Shown here: in pieces, positions 16,442-26,353 of the stretch
Layout: every line of letters starts with the position of its first letter
Position numbering within the stretch: position 1 is the first letter of the stretch
Source: Vogesella oryzae
GTDB lineage: Bacteria > Pseudomonadota > Gammaproteobacteria > Burkholderiales > Chromobacteriaceae
DNA: 64,000 nucleotides
Assembly: GCF_902829295.1 (NCBI RefSeq)
Contig: NZ_CADEPL010000012.1
Span: forward strand, 62,001 to 126,000
Direction: 5' to 3'
Notes under the pieces: model-generated
What the model saw: the letters and a program-made list of their open reading frames with translations, nothing else
Database searches by the model: none
Told to the model about the DNA's origin: nothing
Position numbers and translations under genes: made by a program

Positions 16442-17004
16442 AAAGTCGCGCCGGCAAACTGTTCCCGCTGAGCCTGTTGTTAGGCATGGGGTTGATCGCA
16501 TCCTGGCTCAACATTCTGACCCAGTGGCAACAACCGGCCCCGCATGCGCTCAACCCGGACAAACCGGAATACACCATCGAAGAGATCAATGCCAAACGCT
16601 TCGATGAGCAAGGCCGCCCGTGGCAGCAACTGACCGCCACCCAGATGTGGAAACTGCCCAAGGCCAGCACGGTGTACTTCACCGAACCGGAACTGGAGCA
16701 ATACAACCAGGGCCAGCCCGATTACCACATCACTGCCGACAATGGCCGCTATAACAAGCAGCAGGATGTCGCCGAATTTTTCGGTCGAGTACACCTGCTG
16801 CGCGTAGCACAGGCCGACAAGGCGGCAATGCATCTGCAGACACCGTCACTGCGCTTGGACAACCGCACCCAGACTGCCAGCAATAACGCGCCGGTCGTCA
16901 TGGATTACGGCTCCTCGCAGATCAAGGCGGTAGGCTTTATCTACAATCACCAAGCCGGGCAGCTGAAACTGCTGTCCCAAGTAAGGATGCATTATGCGCC
17001 ATAG
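16438..17004 (+). CDS. lptC: LPS export ABC transporter periplasmic protein LptC
   Basis: LptC is the bitopic inner-membrane protein that receives LPS from LptBFG and hands it to LptA. The 188-aa product has one N-terminal membrane anchor (LFPLSLLLGMGLIASWLNIL) and a beta-jellyroll periplasmic domain with PDYHITADNGRYNKQQDV and the C-terminal region that docks LptA. It overlaps kdsC by four bases and lptA by eleven. Confidence 0.93.
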   Translation: MKSRAGKLFPLSLLLGMGLIASWLNILTQWQQPAPHALNPDKPEYTIEEINAKRFDEQGRPWQQLTATQMWKLPKASTVYFTEPELEQYNQGQPDYHITADNGRYNKQQDVAEFFGRVHLLRVAQADKAAMHLQTPSLRLDNRTQTASNNAPVVMDYGSSQIKAVGFIYNHQAGQLKLLSQVRMHYAP

Positions 17005-17509
17005 CCTGATGCTTGCACTGGTCCTGTGCTGTGCTGCGGCCAACGTTTACGCCGAAAAGGCCGACAGCAGCAAACCCATCGAACTGGCTGCCGACCGCGG
17101 CTCGCTGGACCAGAAACAGGGAATCAACATTCTGGAAGGCAACGTGGTTGCCACCCAGGGCACGCTCAGCATGCGTGCCGACAAGACCATCGTCACCCGC
17201 GATGTGCAAGGTAACCAGGTACTGCAGGCCTTTGGCAACCAGGCCCAGTTCCGCCAGAAGCTGGACGGCAAGAACGAATACATTGAAGGCCAGGCCAACC
17301 GTGTCGACTACACCAGCATGACCAATCAGGTAGTACTGACCGGCAAGGCGCGCGTGAAACGTGGCGACGACCTGGTGCCCGGCGAGCAGATTACCTACAA
17401 CACGGTCACCGAAATCTACCAGGTTAGGGGCAGCAGTCCGAGCGGCAGCAACGGCAACAAGGGCCGCGTCACCGTGATCACCCAGCCCAAGCCGCAGGAC
17501 AAGCCATGA
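16994..17509 (+). CDS. lptA: Lipopolysaccharide transport periplasmic protein LptA
   Basis: LptA forms the periplasmic bridge for LPS between LptC and LptD. The 171-aa precursor starts with a signal peptide ([20 protein letters not shown]). The OstA-type jellyroll follows, with [17 protein letters not shown] and [18 protein letters not shown]. Its stop overlaps the lptB start by four bases. A copy of the over-represented 10-mer in reverse orientation lies inside the signal-peptide codons at 17035-17044. Confidence 0.94.
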   Translation: MRHSLMLALVLCCAAANVYAEKADSSKPIELAADRGSLDQKQGINILEGNVVATQGTLSMRADKTIVTRDVQGNQVLQAFGNQAQFRQKLDGKNEYIEGQANRVDYTSMTNQVVLTGKARVKRGDDLVPGEQITYNTVTEIYQVRGSSPSGSNGNKGRVTVITQPKPQDKP

Positions 17510-18234
17510 CGCAAAACCGCCTGACCATCCAGCACCTGAAAAAGACCTTCAAGAAACGCACCGTGGTACAGGATGTGTCGATGGACATCGCCAGTGGCGA
17601 AGTCATCGGCCTGCTCGGCCCTAACGGTGCCGGCAAAACCACCAGTTTTTACATGGTGGTCGGCCTGATCGCTGCCGATGCCGGCGACATCACCCTGAAT
17701 GGCGAAATCATCACCCACCTGCCCATCCACAAGCGGGCACGTCTGGGGCTGGGCTATCTGCCGCAGGAAGCCTCCATCTTCCGCAAGATGACGGTGGAAG
17801 AAAACATCATGGCGGTGCTGGAAGTGGCCGGCTACAAGGGCGAACAGCTCGAGAACGAACTACAGCTGCTGCTGGATGACCTGAATATCGACCACCTGCG
17901 CGACAGCAATGCCATGGCGTTGTCGGGCGGCGAACGCCGCCGGGTGGAAATCGCCCGCGTGCTGGCCATGCGCCCGCGCTTCATCCTGCTGGATGAGCCG
18001 TTTGCCGGCGTGGACCCGATTGCGGTGATCGACATCCAGAAGATCATCTCCTTTCTCAAGGAACGCGGCATCGGCGTACTGATTACCGACCACAATGTGC
18101 GGGAAACCCTGCGTATCTGCGATCGCGCCTACATCATCTCCGAGGGCCGGGTGCTGGCTTCCGGCCTACCCGCCGAACTGGTCAGCAACGAACAGGTGCG
18201 GCAGGTTTACCTTGGCGAGCATTTCCACCTGTAA
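17506..18234 (+). CDS. lptB: LPS export ABC transporter ATPase LptB
   Basis: Cytosolic ATPase that powers LPS extraction by LptFG. The 242-aa product has Walker A GPNGAGKT at residues 38-45, the ABC signature [16 protein letters not shown] near residue 138, Walker [14 protein letters not shown] near 159 and the switch His in ITDHNVRET. Length matches E. coli LptB (241 aa). lptF and lptG are not in this window, as is usual. Confidence 0.97.
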   Translation: MTQNRLTIQHLKKTFKKRTVVQDVSMDIASGEVIGLLGPNGAGKTTSFYMVVGLIAADAGDITLNGEIITHLPIHKRARLGLGYLPQEASIFRKMTVEENIMAVLEVAGYKGEQLENELQLLLDDLNIDHLRDSNAMALSGGERRRVEIARVLAMRPRFILLDEPFAGVDPIAVIDIQKIISFLKERGIGVLITDHNVRETLRICDRAYIISEGRVLASGLPAELVSNEQVRQVYLGEHFHL

Positions 18235-18240
18235 AGCGGC

Positions 18241-19662
18241 ATGAAACAGACCCTGCAGCTTAAAGTCAGCCAGCAACTGACCCTGACCCCGCAATTGCAG
18301 CAATCTATCAAACTGCTGCAAATGTCTACTCTCGACCTGTCTACCGAGCTGGAGCGCTACCTGCTGGAAAACCCGCTACTGGAACGCGCCGACGGCGACA
18401 ACCAGGTAGACAGCGAACAGCCGGCGGAAATCGTTGCCAGTAGCGAAACAGCAAGCGATAGCACCCCGGCGGAAGAAGCGCCACGCGAGCACGAGGAGAT
18501 GGAACTGGGCGACTGGGGCAGTGGCGGCGGAAGCGGCAGCCGTGATGACGATGACGAGTTCGACCCCATCCTCAACACGCCATGCCGCCCTACCCTGCGC
18601 GAACACCTGGCGGCACAAATCGGCGAAATGCCGTTGAGTCGCCGCGATAGCGCGCTGCTGACGCTGCTGATCGACGAACTGGATGAAGACGGTTATCTGA
18701 CCACACCGCTGGACGAATTTGCCGCCAGCCTGCCGCTGGAACTGGATGTCGATACCGACGAGCTGGAATACCTGCGCAAGCTGTTGTTGCAATTCGAACC
18801 GGTCGGCATTGGCAGCCATCATCTGGCCGAGTTCCTGCAACTGCAGTTGGCCGCACTAGCGGTTGCCACGCCATCCCGCGAATTGGCGATCACCCTGGTT
18901 CGCGACCATCTGGCCCTGCTGGGCAACCGTGACTTCGTCCGGCTGAAAAAGCTGCTGAACGTCGGCGAGACTGAACTGCGGGCCGCGCACCAGTTGATCT
19001 CCACACTACGTCCGCGGCCAACCAGCGGCTTCGATCAGGGCGAAACCCATTACGTGGTGCCAGACATCCATGTCGTCCGCCGTGGCGGGCGCTGGGTAGC
19101 CCAACTCAACCGTGGCGTGCTGCCCAAACTGCAGGTCAACCAGCTTTATGCCGGTATGCTGCAACAACGCGACAGCAGTCACAACCTCAGCGGCCAATTA
19201 CAGGAGGCTCGCTGGCTGGTAAAAAACATCCAGCAGCGATTTGACACCATCCTGAAAGTGTCGGAAGCTATCGTTGACAGGCAACAGGCGTTCTTTGAAC
19301 ACGGCGAAGTGGCAATGCGCTCCCTGATCCTGCGAGATATCGCGGATGAGCTGGGATTGCATGAATCAACGATTTCCAGGGTAACCACCCAGAAATACCT
19401 GCTATGCAGCCGAGGCCTGTTCGAGCTCAAGTATTTCTTCGGCAATGCGCTGGAAACTGATAGTGGCGGGGAGTGCTCCGCCACGGCAATCAAAGCGCAT
19501 ATCCGCCAGATTATCGATGCAGAAGACAGCAAGAAACCGCTGTCGGACAGCGCCATCGCCGACCGCCTCACGGCACAAGGCATACAGGTTGCCAGACGCA
19601 CTGTAGCCAAGTATCGTGAAGCTATGCAGATACCGCCAGTTAACCTTCGCAAAGCACTATAA
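18241..19662 (+). CDS. rpoN: RNA polymerase sigma-54 factor
   Basis: Sigma-54 directs RNA polymerase to -24/-12 promoters and needs enhancer-binding activators. The 473-aa product has the N-terminal Gln/Leu-rich activator-interaction region ([20 protein letters not shown]), an acidic linker near residues 60-110, the core-binding region and the C-terminal RpoN box ([10 protein letters not shown] near residue 452). It lies 6 bp after lptB and is followed by hpf, ptsN and hprK, the conserved proteobacterial rpoN neighbourhood. Some flagellar promoters may depend on it, but I found no convincing -24/-12 site at the flagellar operons here. Confidence 0.97.
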   Translation: MKQTLQLKVSQQLTLTPQLQQSIKLLQMSTLDLSTELERYLLENPLLERADGDNQVDSEQPAEIVASSETASDSTPAEEAPREHEEMELGDWGSGGGSGSRDDDDEFDPILNTPCRPTLREHLAAQIGEMPLSRRDSALLTLLIDELDEDGYLTTPLDEFAASLPLELDVDTDELEYLRKLLLQFEPVGIGSHHLAEFLQLQLAALAVATPSRELAITLVRDHLALLGNRDFVRLKKLLNVGETELRAAHQLISTLRPRPTSGFDQGETHYVVPDIHVVRRGGRWVAQLNRGVLPKLQVNQLYAGMLQQRDSSHNLSGQLQEARWLVKNIQQRFDTILKVSEAIVDRQQAFFEHGEVAMRSLILRDIADELGLHESTISRVTTQKYLLCSRGLFELKYFFGNALETDSGGECSATAIKAHIRQIIDAEDSKKPLSDSAIADRLTAQGIQVARRTVAKYREAMQIPPVNLRKAL

Positions 19663-19723
19663 GAGTGCTACGAAAACCCGGTACGGCCAGCCCGACCGTA
19701 TCGTCAACAGAAGGAGTCAGGGT

Positions 19724-20053
19724 ATGAACCTCAAAATTACCGGTCTTCACCTCGAAGTTACCCCAGCCCTGCGCGAGTTCATCGAGAGCAAACTGGAACG
19801 CATCACCCGCCATGTCGATAATGTTATCGGCGTAACCGTGACGCTGTCCGTGGATAAACTGGTACAAAAAGCGGAGGTCAATGTGCATCTGGCCGGCAAG
19901 GATATCCATGTCGAGGCAAGCGATTCCGACATGTACGCCGCCATTGATGCCCTGATGGACAAACTGGACCGTCAGGTACTGAAATTCAAGGAAAAACAAG
20001 GGGAACACCGCAGTATCGCACCGCAGGCTGATGCCGCCGACGCTGCGCTGTAA
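19724..20053 (+). CDS. hpf: Short ribosome hibernation promoting factor
   Basis: Binds the 30S decoding centre in stationary phase and promotes 100S dimers. The 109-aa product is the short form (no C-terminal dimerisation domain), with [20 protein letters not shown] and the double-stranded-RBD-like fold including [17 protein letters not shown]. The ATG at 19724 follows AAGGAGTCAGGGT, a strong ribosome-binding site; the in-frame extension to 19616 overlaps rpoN and is rejected. A terminator follows at 20076. Confidence 0.95.
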   Translation: MNLKITGLHLEVTPALREFIESKLERITRHVDNVIGVTVTLSVDKLVQKAEVNVHLAGKDIHVEASDSDMYAAIDALMDKLDRQVLKFKEKQGEHRSIAPQADAADAAL

Positions 20054-20075
20054 TCAAGTCACCAGCACACAGAAC

Positions 20076-20101
20076 AACGGGAGCCACAGGCTCCCGTTTT
20101 T
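20076..20101 (+). terminator. Rho-independent terminator after hpf
   Basis: A perfect 10-bp stem AACGGGAGCC / GGCTCCCGTT with an ACA loop runs into a T tract. It lies 23 nt after the hpf stop and separates the rpoN-hpf unit from ptsN, which should therefore have its own promoter at 20102-20183. Confidence 0.85.
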
Positions 20102-20183
20102 AATCCCGCCAGATACATGGTTGCTATGGAAAACGGCATTCTCGGCGTAGAATGGCCGACGTTTTTCCGCCCCTAAAGACATC

Positions 20184-20639
20184 ATGAGCTTGATCGGCAA
20201 GATTCTCCCCCAGTCGCACGTACTGGCGGACCTGGAGATATCCAGCAAAAAGCGCCTGTTCGAACAGGTCGGCCTACTGGTTGAAAACAGCTACGGCATT
20301 GCGCGCAGCGATGTGTTCGACAGCCTGTTTGCCCGCGAGAAGCTGGGATCCACCGGCCTCGGCCAGGGCGTCGCCATTCCACATGGCCGCATCAAGGGCC
20401 TGAAGGAGGCAACCGGCTTCTTCGTACGCCTGAAAACCCCGATTCCGTTTGAAGCTCCGGATGGCAAACCGGTCAACCTGCTATTCGTGCTGCTGGTACC
20501 GGAGCAAGCCACCGATCTGCATCTGCAAGTACTGTCGGAACTGGCGCAGTTGTTCTCCAGCCGCAGTCTGCGCGAAAAAATGTGTTGCGCCGATAACCTC
20601 ACCCTGCACGCCCTGCTTTGCGAAGACAACCATGCCTAA
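20184..20639 (+). CDS. ptsN: PTS IIA-like nitrogen regulatory protein
   Basis: EIIA-Ntr is phosphorylated by the nitrogen PTS (PtsP, NPr) and regulates potassium and carbon/nitrogen metabolism. The 151-aa product has the phosphorylatable His at about residue 67 in [11 protein letters not shown] and the fold signature [20 protein letters not shown]. The 3' end overlaps hprK by 8 bp. The ptsN-hprK-rapZ order is typical of betaproteobacteria. Confidence 0.95.
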   Translation: MSLIGKILPQSHVLADLEISSKKRLFEQVGLLVENSYGIARSDVFDSLFAREKLGSTGLGQGVAIPHGRIKGLKEATGFFVRLKTPIPFEAPDGKPVNLLFVLLVPEQATDLHLQVLSELAQLFSSRSLREKMCCADNLTLHALLCEDNHA

Positions 20640-21588
20640 TGTCAGCGTCCGCCGCCTGTTCCAGGACAATCAGCACAAACTCAATCTGAGCTGGATCGCC
20701 GGCAAATCCGGCTCCGACAACCTGATTTCCAATGACGAGCAGCGGCCGACGCAGGCACTGGTCGGCCACCTGAACTTCATCCACCCCAACCGGGTGCAGG
20801 TGCTGGGTCTGGCCGAGGCAGAATACCTGGACAAACTGGAGCAAGCGGCGGCACGCACCGCGCTGGACCAGCTGTTCCACAAGACCATGGCCGTGGTCAT
20901 CGTCGCCAACGGCCAGGCCATACCGAAGCTGCTGCAGGATTACTGCCAGAGCCACGGCGTACCGCTGATGAGTACGCCGCTGGAAAGCCCCTACCTGATG
21001 GACGTGCTGCGTATCTACCTGGCACGCGCACTGGCCGTTTCCACCGTCATGCACGGCGTGTTTCTGGATGTGCTGGAAATCGGCGTGCTGATCATGGGCG
21101 ATTCTGCGATGGGCAAGAGCGAACTGGCGCTGGAACTGATCTCGCGCGGCCATGGTCTGGTAGCCGACGATGCAGTCGAGCTGTACCGCATCGGCCCGGA
21201 AACGCTGGAAGGCCGCTGCCCGCCGCTGCTGCGCGACTTCCTGGAAGTCCGCGGCCTCGGCATTTTGAATATCCGCACCATCTTCGGCGAAACCGCGGTG
21301 CGCCCGAAGAAAGTGCTGAAGCTGATCATCCAGCTGATCAAGGCCAACGACCAGGCGATGCAGGCACTGGATCGCCTCAACATCCAGTCGGAAACCCAGG
21401 ACATCCTCGGCGTCACCGTACGCAAGGTGATCCTGCCGGTGGCCGCCGGCCGCAACCTGGCGGTACTGGTAGAGGCGGCGGTGCGTAACTACATCCTGCA
21501 ACTGCGCGGCATCGACAGTACCCGCGAGTTTATCGACCGTCATACCAACCTGCTACGGGACCAGGAACATGCAACTGATCCTGATTAG
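20632..21588 (+). CDS. hprK: HPr kinase/phosphorylase
   Basis: Bifunctional enzyme that phosphorylates and dephosphorylates a serine on HPr-type phosphocarriers. The 318-aa product has the P-loop GDSAMGKS at residues 156-163, the catalytic His in VMHGVF near 141 and the family signature [16 protein letters not shown] near 209. The ATG at 20632 was chosen because the C-terminal ptsN overlap is only 8 bp and family length fits; an in-frame ORF extending to 20449 is rejected. It overlaps rapZ by 20 bp. Confidence 0.95.
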   Translation: MPNVSVRRLFQDNQHKLNLSWIAGKSGSDNLISNDEQRPTQALVGHLNFIHPNRVQVLGLAEAEYLDKLEQAAARTALDQLFHKTMAVVIVANGQAIPKLLQDYCQSHGVPLMSTPLESPYLMDVLRIYLARALAVSTVMHGVFLDVLEIGVLIMGDSAMGKSELALELISRGHGLVADDAVELYRIGPETLEGRCPPLLRDFLEVRGLGILNIRTIFGETAVRPKKVLKLIIQLIKANDQAMQALDRLNIQSETQDILGVTVRKVILPVAAGRNLAVLVEAAVRNYILQLRGIDSTREFIDRHTNLLRDQEHATDPD

Positions 21589-22426
21589 CGGACTGTCCGG
21601 CTCCGGCAAGTCGGTGGCACTGCGCGTGCTGGAAGACCTCGGTTACTACTGTGTGGATAACCTGCCAGCCACCATGCTGATGGACGCGCTCAAGCTGTAC
21701 AGCGAGTTCGGCTACAAGCATATCGCCATCAGCGTCGACACCCGCTCTGCCCCGACGTTGGCCGCATTGCCCAAGGCCATCAGCGAACTGAAAAGTTTTG
21801 TCTCCGATGTACGGCTAATCTATCTGGAAGCCACGGCCGATGTGCTGGTGAAACGCTTCTCGGAAACCCGCCGCCGCCACCCCTTGTCCGGCAATGGCCT
21901 GACGGTGGAAGAATGCATCCGCTTGGAGCGCGAGATGCTGGAACACGTGGTGGACCTGGGTCACCGCATCGATACCAGCAACCTGTCGGCCAACGCGCTG
22001 CGCAGCTATGTCAAGCTGATGGCCGAAGCCGACAGCAGCCGGCTGACACTGGTGTTCGAGTCCTTCGGCTTCAAGCACGGCATTCCGCTGGATGCCGACT
22101 TCGTCTTCGACGTGCGCTGCCTGCCCAACCCCTATTACGACGAAAAGTTGCGCCCGCTGACCGGCCGCGACCAGCCGATTTGCGATTTCTTTGCCGCAGA
22201 AGCGGAAGTAGCGCAGATGCAGCAGGATATCGCCGGCTTTCTGCAGCGCTGGCTGCCGCGTTTCAAACAGGACAACCGCAGCTACGTTACCGTTGCCATC
22301 GGCTGTACCGGCGGCCAGCACCGCTCGGTATATCTCGCCGAACAGTTGGCCGCAGGCTTTGCCGACGAACAGGTGCTGTTGCGCCACCGCCAACTGGATG
22401 GCCGCAGCGGCGACGGCCATAAATGA
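21569..22426 (+). CDS. rapZ: RNase adapter protein RapZ
   Basis: RapZ is a nucleotide-binding adapter; in E. coli it guides RNase E to the GlmZ sRNA and senses glucosamine 6-phosphate. The 285-aa product has Walker A GLSGSGKS at residues 8-15, a central [10 protein letters not shown] segment and a C-terminal sensor/RNA-binding region with [18 protein letters not shown]. Length matches E. coli (284 aa). It overlaps both hprK and the next gene. Two copies of the over-represented 10-mer lie inside, each reading Leu-Ala-Ala. Confidence 0.96.
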   Translation: MQLILISGLSGSGKSVALRVLEDLGYYCVDNLPATMLMDALKLYSEFGYKHIAISVDTRSAPTLAALPKAISELKSFVSDVRLIYLEATADVLVKRFSETRRRHPLSGNGLTVEECIRLEREMLEHVVDLGHRIDTSNLSANALRSYVKLMAEADSSRLTLVFESFGFKHGIPLDADFVFDVRCLPNPYYDEKLRPLTGRDQPICDFFAAEAEVAQMQQDIAGFLQRWLPRFKQDNRSYVTVAIGCTGGQHRSVYLAEQLAAGFADEQVLLRHRQLDGRSGDGHK

Positions 22427-22800
22427 CCCTGCGCTGGCCGCGCTTGCTGGCTGGCGACTGGCTGCTGCTTTCCCTGTTGCTGCTCACTTGTGGCGCCAGC
22501 TTTCACTGGCTATGGTGGCAACAAGGCAATGCCGGCGAGCTGATCCTCAGCGCCGATGGCAAGGTGGTAAGCCGCTGGCCGCTACGGCTGGATCACCGTT
22601 TCGAGCTGCATGGCCCGCTGGGCATCACCGTGGTGGAAGTCCATGCCGGCCGCGCCCGCATCGCCAGTGACCCCAGCCCGCGCCAGTACTGCGTACGGCA
22701 AGGCTGGCTGAGCCGCGCCGGCGAAACCGCACTATGCCTGCCCAACCGCACCGCCATCAGTATTGGCGGCCAGGACCAAGATGACACACTGGCATTCTGA
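22423..22800 (+). CDS. NusG domain II-containing membrane-anchored protein
   Basis: A 125-aa protein with one N-terminal hydrophobic helix (WLLLSLLLLTCGASFHWLWW) and a domain resembling NusG domain II: GELILSADGKVVSRWPLR, then GITVVEVHAGRARIASDPSP, CVRQGWLSRAGETALCLPNR. Similar proteins are often encoded beside Gx-family transporters, as here. Biochemical function is unknown. It overlaps rapZ by four bases and the next gene by 20. Confidence 0.78.
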   Translation: MTLRWPRLLAGDWLLLSLLLLTCGASFHWLWWQQGNAGELILSADGKVVSRWPLRLDHRFELHGPLGITVVEVHAGRARIASDPSPRQYCVRQGWLSRAGETALCLPNRTAISIGGQDQDDTLAF

Positions 22801-23314
22801 CACTCGCGAACTGCTCGCCAGCAGTCACGATCACCAGCTGGCCAGACTTGCCGCCTGCGGGATCGTGCTGGCTCTGCTGGATGCCGCGCTTCCCAGCCCG
22901 CTGCCCGGTATCAAGCCGGGGCTTGCCAATATCGTGACGCTGTATGCGCTGGCCAGCCTGGGTTGGCGCGCCGCGGTGTGGGTGAGTCTGCTGCGCATTA
23001 TCGGCGCCGGCTTGCTGCTGGGCAGCCTGTTCACTCCCGGCTTCTGGCTAAGCCTGAGCGGTGGTTGCGGCAGTCTGCTGTTGCTGGCAGGCACACGATG
23101 GCTACCGCGGCGCAGCTTCAGCGTGGTCAGCTACAGCCTGCTGGCGGCCTGCGGCCATCTTGGCGGACAATTGCTCTTGGCCCGCGGCTGGCTGATACCG
23201 CACCAGGGACTATGGCTGCTGCTGCCGCCACTGCTCACTGCGGCCGTCATCACCGGTCTGATCAACGGGCTGTTTACCCTGAAACTGCTGGAGTCCGCCA
23301 AGGATGAAACCTGA
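22781..23314 (+). CDS. Gx transporter family / heptaprenyl diphosphate synthase component I-like membrane protein
   Basis: A 177-aa polytopic membrane protein with about five hydrophobic segments and the family motif PGIKPGLANIVTLYAL near residue 42. Despite the name carried by the family, these proteins resemble small-molecule (ECF-S-like) transporters rather than synthases. The start is taken as ATG at 22781, inside the upstream gene; an in-frame ATG at 22763 is possible. Paired with the NusG-II gene and followed with overlap by ubiX. Substrate unknown. Confidence 0.75.
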   Translation: MTHWHSDTRELLASSHDHQLARLAACGIVLALLDAALPSPLPGIKPGLANIVTLYALASLGWRAAVWVSLLRIIGAGLLLGSLFTPGFWLSLSGGCGSLLLLAGTRWLPRRSFSVVSYSLLAACGHLGGQLLLARGWLIPHQGLWLLLPPLLTAAVITGLINGLFTLKLLESAKDET

Positions 23315-23918
23315 TACCGTCACCGTCGCCCTGACCGGCGCTTCCGGTCTGCCCTACGGCCTGCGCCTGATCGACTGCCTGCTGGCTGCCGGTGTACAGG
23401 TGTGGGTACTGTATTCACAGGCGGCGCAGGTCGTGGCACAGCAGGAGATGAACCTCACCCTGCCCTCGCGTCCGGCCGAACTGCAGCAATGGTTGGCCGC
23501 ACGCTACCAGCCGGCGGACGGCCAGCTGCGCGTGTTTGGCCGCGAAGAGTGGTTCGCGCCGCCAGCCTCCGGCTCCAATCCGGCCGATGCCATGGTGATC
23601 TGCCCGTGCTCGATGGGCACCCTGGCCGCTGTCGCCCACGGCACTAGCGACAACCTGATCGAACGCGCGGCCGACGTGATGATCAAGGAAGGCCGCAAAC
23701 TGGTGCTGGTACCGCGCGAGGCACCGCTGTCGGCCATCCATCTGGAAAACATGCTGAAGCTGGCACGGCTCGGCGTCTGCATCCTGCCGCCCTCGCCCGG
23801 CTTCTACACCCATCCGCAAACAGTGCAGGACATGGTCGACTTCGTGGTCGCCCGCATCCTGGACCAGCTGCGCGTACCGCAGCAACTGCTGCCCCGCTGG
23901 GGCGAGGAGCGCGCATGA
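23304..23918 (+). CDS. ubiX: Flavin prenyltransferase UbiX
   Basis: Makes prenylated FMN, the cofactor of UbiD decarboxylase in ubiquinone synthesis. The 204-aa product has the FMN-binding VALTGASGLPYGLRLIDCLL start and the CPCSMGTLAAVAHGTSDNLI active-site region. LVLVPREAPLSAIHLENMLK then follows, all diagnostic for UbiX. It overlaps the preceding and following genes by a few bases, so it belongs to the same transcription unit as rapZ. Confidence 0.95.
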   Translation: MKPDTVTVALTGASGLPYGLRLIDCLLAAGVQVWVLYSQAAQVVAQQEMNLTLPSRPAELQQWLAARYQPADGQLRVFGREEWFAPPASGSNPADAMVICPCSMGTLAAVAHGTSDNLIERAADVMIKEGRKLVLVPREAPLSAIHLENMLKLARLGVCILPPSPGFYTHPQTVQDMVDFVVARILDQLRVPQQLLPRWGEERA

Positions 23919-25390
23919 ACCCGCAAACCGAGCTGCTGGACCTGGCCGGACTGCGCCAGCTGGAGCTGGCCGCCGAGGCCGATGGCTTGCCGCTGATGCA
24001 ACGGGCCGCCGACAGCATTGCCAATTGGGTACGCCGTCACTACCCGCTGGCCAGCCGCATTCTGGTGGCCGCGGGCCCCGGCAACAATGGCGGCGATGCG
24101 CTGTTTGCCGCCTGTCGCCTGCATCGCGCCGGCTATGTCGTGGAAGTGCTGCTGCCGGCGGCCGGCAATGCCGCGGTACAGAGCGCGCTAGCCGAGTGGC
24201 AGGCACTGGGTGGCCAGCTACGGAGCGATTTGCCACGAGAGATACCGGAGCTGCTGCTAGATGGCCTGTTCGGCGTCGGACTCAGCCGGCCATTACAGGA
24301 CGAATGGTTGCAGCTGGTACAAGCGCTGGACGCATTGCCCTGCCGCAAACTGGCCATCGACATGCCCAGCGGGCTGGATGCCGGTACAGGCCAGCCGCTA
24401 GGCACCGCCCTGCACGCCGATGTCACACTCAGCTTCCTGTGTCCCAAGCCCGGCCTGTACACCGCCGCCGGCCCGGATCATTGCGGCGAGGTCATCATTG
24501 ACGACCTCGCCTGCCCCACCACGCTGTGGCCGCCCCATGCCGGTACGCTGGCCCTGCCGGATGCGGCACCGCTGCGCCGCAAGCGGGATTCGCACAAGGG
24601 CAGCCACGGTGTGCTCAGCATCATCGGCGGCGCACCGGCCATGACCGGCGCCGCGCTGCTGGCCGGCCGTGCCGCGCTGGCGATGGGCGCCGGCAAGGTA
24701 TTCGTCCATCCGCTGGATACCGGCCTGATGCTGGACCCGCTGTGCCCGGAATTGATGCTGCGCCCGTGGCAAGCCAATCTGCAGATTCCGGATAATCACC
24801 AGCTGGTGCTTGGCCCCGGTCTGGGGTTGAGCGATCTGGCTCATGCCGCCCTGAGCCGCGCGCTGGCGCACCCGGGACCGCTGCTGCTGGATGCCGATGG
24901 CCTGAACCTGCTGGCGGTCGATCACGCGCTACAGCAACAGCTGCTCGGCCGCCGAGCCGCCACCATCCTGACTCCGCATCCCAGCGAAGCTGCCCGCCTG
25001 CTGGATTGCGATACCGCCAGCATCCAGGCCGACCGCGTCGCCGCGGTACGCGAGCTGTCGCGCCGCTTTGGCTGCGTGGTGCTGCTCAAGGGCTGCGGCA
25101 CCTTGCTGGCACAGTACGGCCAACCTTACCGCCTGTTGCGCCGCGGCAGTCCGTCGCTGGCGGTGGCCGGCCAGGGCGACATTCTCGCCGGCGCCATTGT
25201 GGCGCTGCTGGCGCAAGGCCTGCCGCCACTGGATGCCGCCCATCTCGCCGCCGATATTCATGCCAGCGCCGGCGAGCATTACGCCGAACAGGCTGGCGGG
25301 CCGATCGGCCTGACCGCCACTACCCTGTTACCCCTGATGACGCGGGAACTGAATCGCCGCGTCAGCCTTGCCGGAGTGCCATTGTTTTGA
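23915..25390 (+). CDS. nnr: Bifunctional NAD(P)HX epimerase/dehydratase
   Basis: Repairs hydrated NAD(P)H. The 491-aa product fuses an N-terminal YjeF-N epimerase domain (AAGPGNNGGDALFAACRLHR near residue 50, IDMPSGLDAGTG near 148) with a C-terminal ADP-dependent dehydratase domain of ribokinase fold. The latter shows GSHGVLSIIGGAPAMTGAAL near 228, TPHPSEAARLL, and the catalytic-region GQGDILAGAIVALLAQG near 422. Length fits E. coli Nnr (515 aa). It overlaps ubiX by four bases. Confidence 0.94.
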   Translation: MNPQTELLDLAGLRQLELAAEADGLPLMQRAADSIANWVRRHYPLASRILVAAGPGNNGGDALFAACRLHRAGYVVEVLLPAAGNAAVQSALAEWQALGGQLRSDLPREIPELLLDGLFGVGLSRPLQDEWLQLVQALDALPCRKLAIDMPSGLDAGTGQPLGTALHADVTLSFLCPKPGLYTAAGPDHCGEVIIDDLACPTTLWPPHAGTLALPDAAPLRRKRDSHKGSHGVLSIIGGAPAMTGAALLAGRAALAMGAGKVFVHPLDTGLMLDPLCPELMLRPWQANLQIPDNHQLVLGPGLGLSDLAHAALSRALAHPGPLLLDADGLNLLAVDHALQQQLLGRRAATILTPHPSEAARLLDCDTASIQADRVAAVRELSRRFGCVVLLKGCGTLLAQYGQPYRLLRRGSPSLAVAGQGDILAGAIVALLAQGLPPLDAAHLAADIHASAGEHYAEQAGGPIGLTATTLLPLMTRELNRRVSLAGVPLF

Positions 25391-26280
25391 CGTCGCAGAA
25401 TAAAGCCTACCTGTTTGGCCTGTCCGCCGTGCTGGCCTGGTCCACCGTCGCCACCGCTTTCAAGATCAGCCTGCAACACCTGAGTCCGGCACAGCTGCTG
25501 CTGTACGCCAGTGTGTTTTCCCTGCTGTCGCTACTGGCCATTCTCGGCTGGCAGCAGCGACTCGGCGAACTGCTGCCGGCATTGCGCCAGCACTGGAAGC
25601 GATCGCTACTGCTGGGCGCGGTCAATCCCTCCGCCTACTACCTGATCCTGTTCCAGGCCTATGCCTTGCTGCCGGCACAGGAGGCACAGGCGCTCAACTA
25701 CACCTGGGCGCTGACCATGACCCTGCTGGCGGTGCCGGTGCTGGGGCAACGGCTGCGCGCGCAGGACATGTTGGCCGCAGTGGTGTGCTACAGCGGGGTG
25801 CTGACTATCGCCACCCGCGGCGCGCCGTTTGCACTGCAGTTCAGCAATCTGCCGGGGGTCGGCTTTGCCCTGTTGTCCACCCTGTTGTGGGCCGGCTACT
25901 GGCTGTTCAACACCCGTGACGAGCGCGAACCGGTCATCGGCCTGACCCTCAACTTCCTGTTGTCGCTGCCGCTGACTTTGCTGTGGTGCGCGCTGAATGG
26001 CGAACTGCAACCGGTCGCCTGGCAGGGCATCGCCGGTGCCGGCTATGTCGGCATGCTGGAAATGGGCTTTACCTTTGTGCTGTGGCTGTCGGCAATGAAG
26101 CTGACGCAAAGCACCGCACGCATCGCCAACCTGATCTTCCTGTCGCCGATGCTGTCGCTGTTCCTGATCAATCTGTTCCTCGGCGAACCGATCCTGCCCA
26201 GCACCCTGACCGGGTTGGCGCTGATTCTGGGCGGCCTGCTATTGCAAAAGCTGCCGGTAACGCAGACGGCTACCGCATAA
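25387..26280 (+). CDS. EamA family (DMT) transporter
   Basis: A 297-aa protein with ten predicted membrane helices in two EamA repeats of the drug/metabolite transporter superfamily (LFGLSAVLAWSTVATAFKIS at the start, AIAAGYVGMLEMGF-like segment near residue 220). The start is taken as TTG at 25387-25389, which overlaps the nnr stop as TTGA; the in-frame ORF extends to 25006 only by running inside nnr. Substrate unknown; relatives export amino acids and metabolites. A hairpin follows its stop. Confidence 0.82.
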   Translation: MTSQNKAYLFGLSAVLAWSTVATAFKISLQHLSPAQLLLYASVFSLLSLLAILGWQQRLGELLPALRQHWKRSLLLGAVNPSAYYLILFQAYALLPAQEAQALNYTWALTMTLLAVPVLGQRLRAQDMLAAVVCYSGVLTIATRGAPFALQFSNLPGVGFALLSTLLWAGYWLFNTRDEREPVIGLTLNFLLSLPLTLLWCALNGELQPVAWQGIAGAGYVGMLEMGFTFVLWLSAMKLTQSTARIANLIFLSPMLSLFLINLFLGEPILPSTLTGLALILGGLLLQKLPVTQTATA

Positions 26281-26300
26281 GCGCGGCCAACAAAAGCAAA

Positions 26301-26330
26301 CGGCCAACCCTGACGCGTCAAGGTTGGCCG
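26301..26330 (-). terminator. Terminator hairpin between the EamA gene and ispH
   Basis: A long stem CGGCCAACC / GGTTGGCCG surrounds an inner palindrome TGACGCGTCA, with one C/A mismatch. On the minus strand it follows the ispH stop by 24 nt and runs into TTTGCTTTTG. The right arm is a copy of the over-represented 10-mer and the left arm is a near copy. Confidence 0.7.
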
Positions 26331-26353
26331 CAGCGGCAAACAAAGGCTGACAC

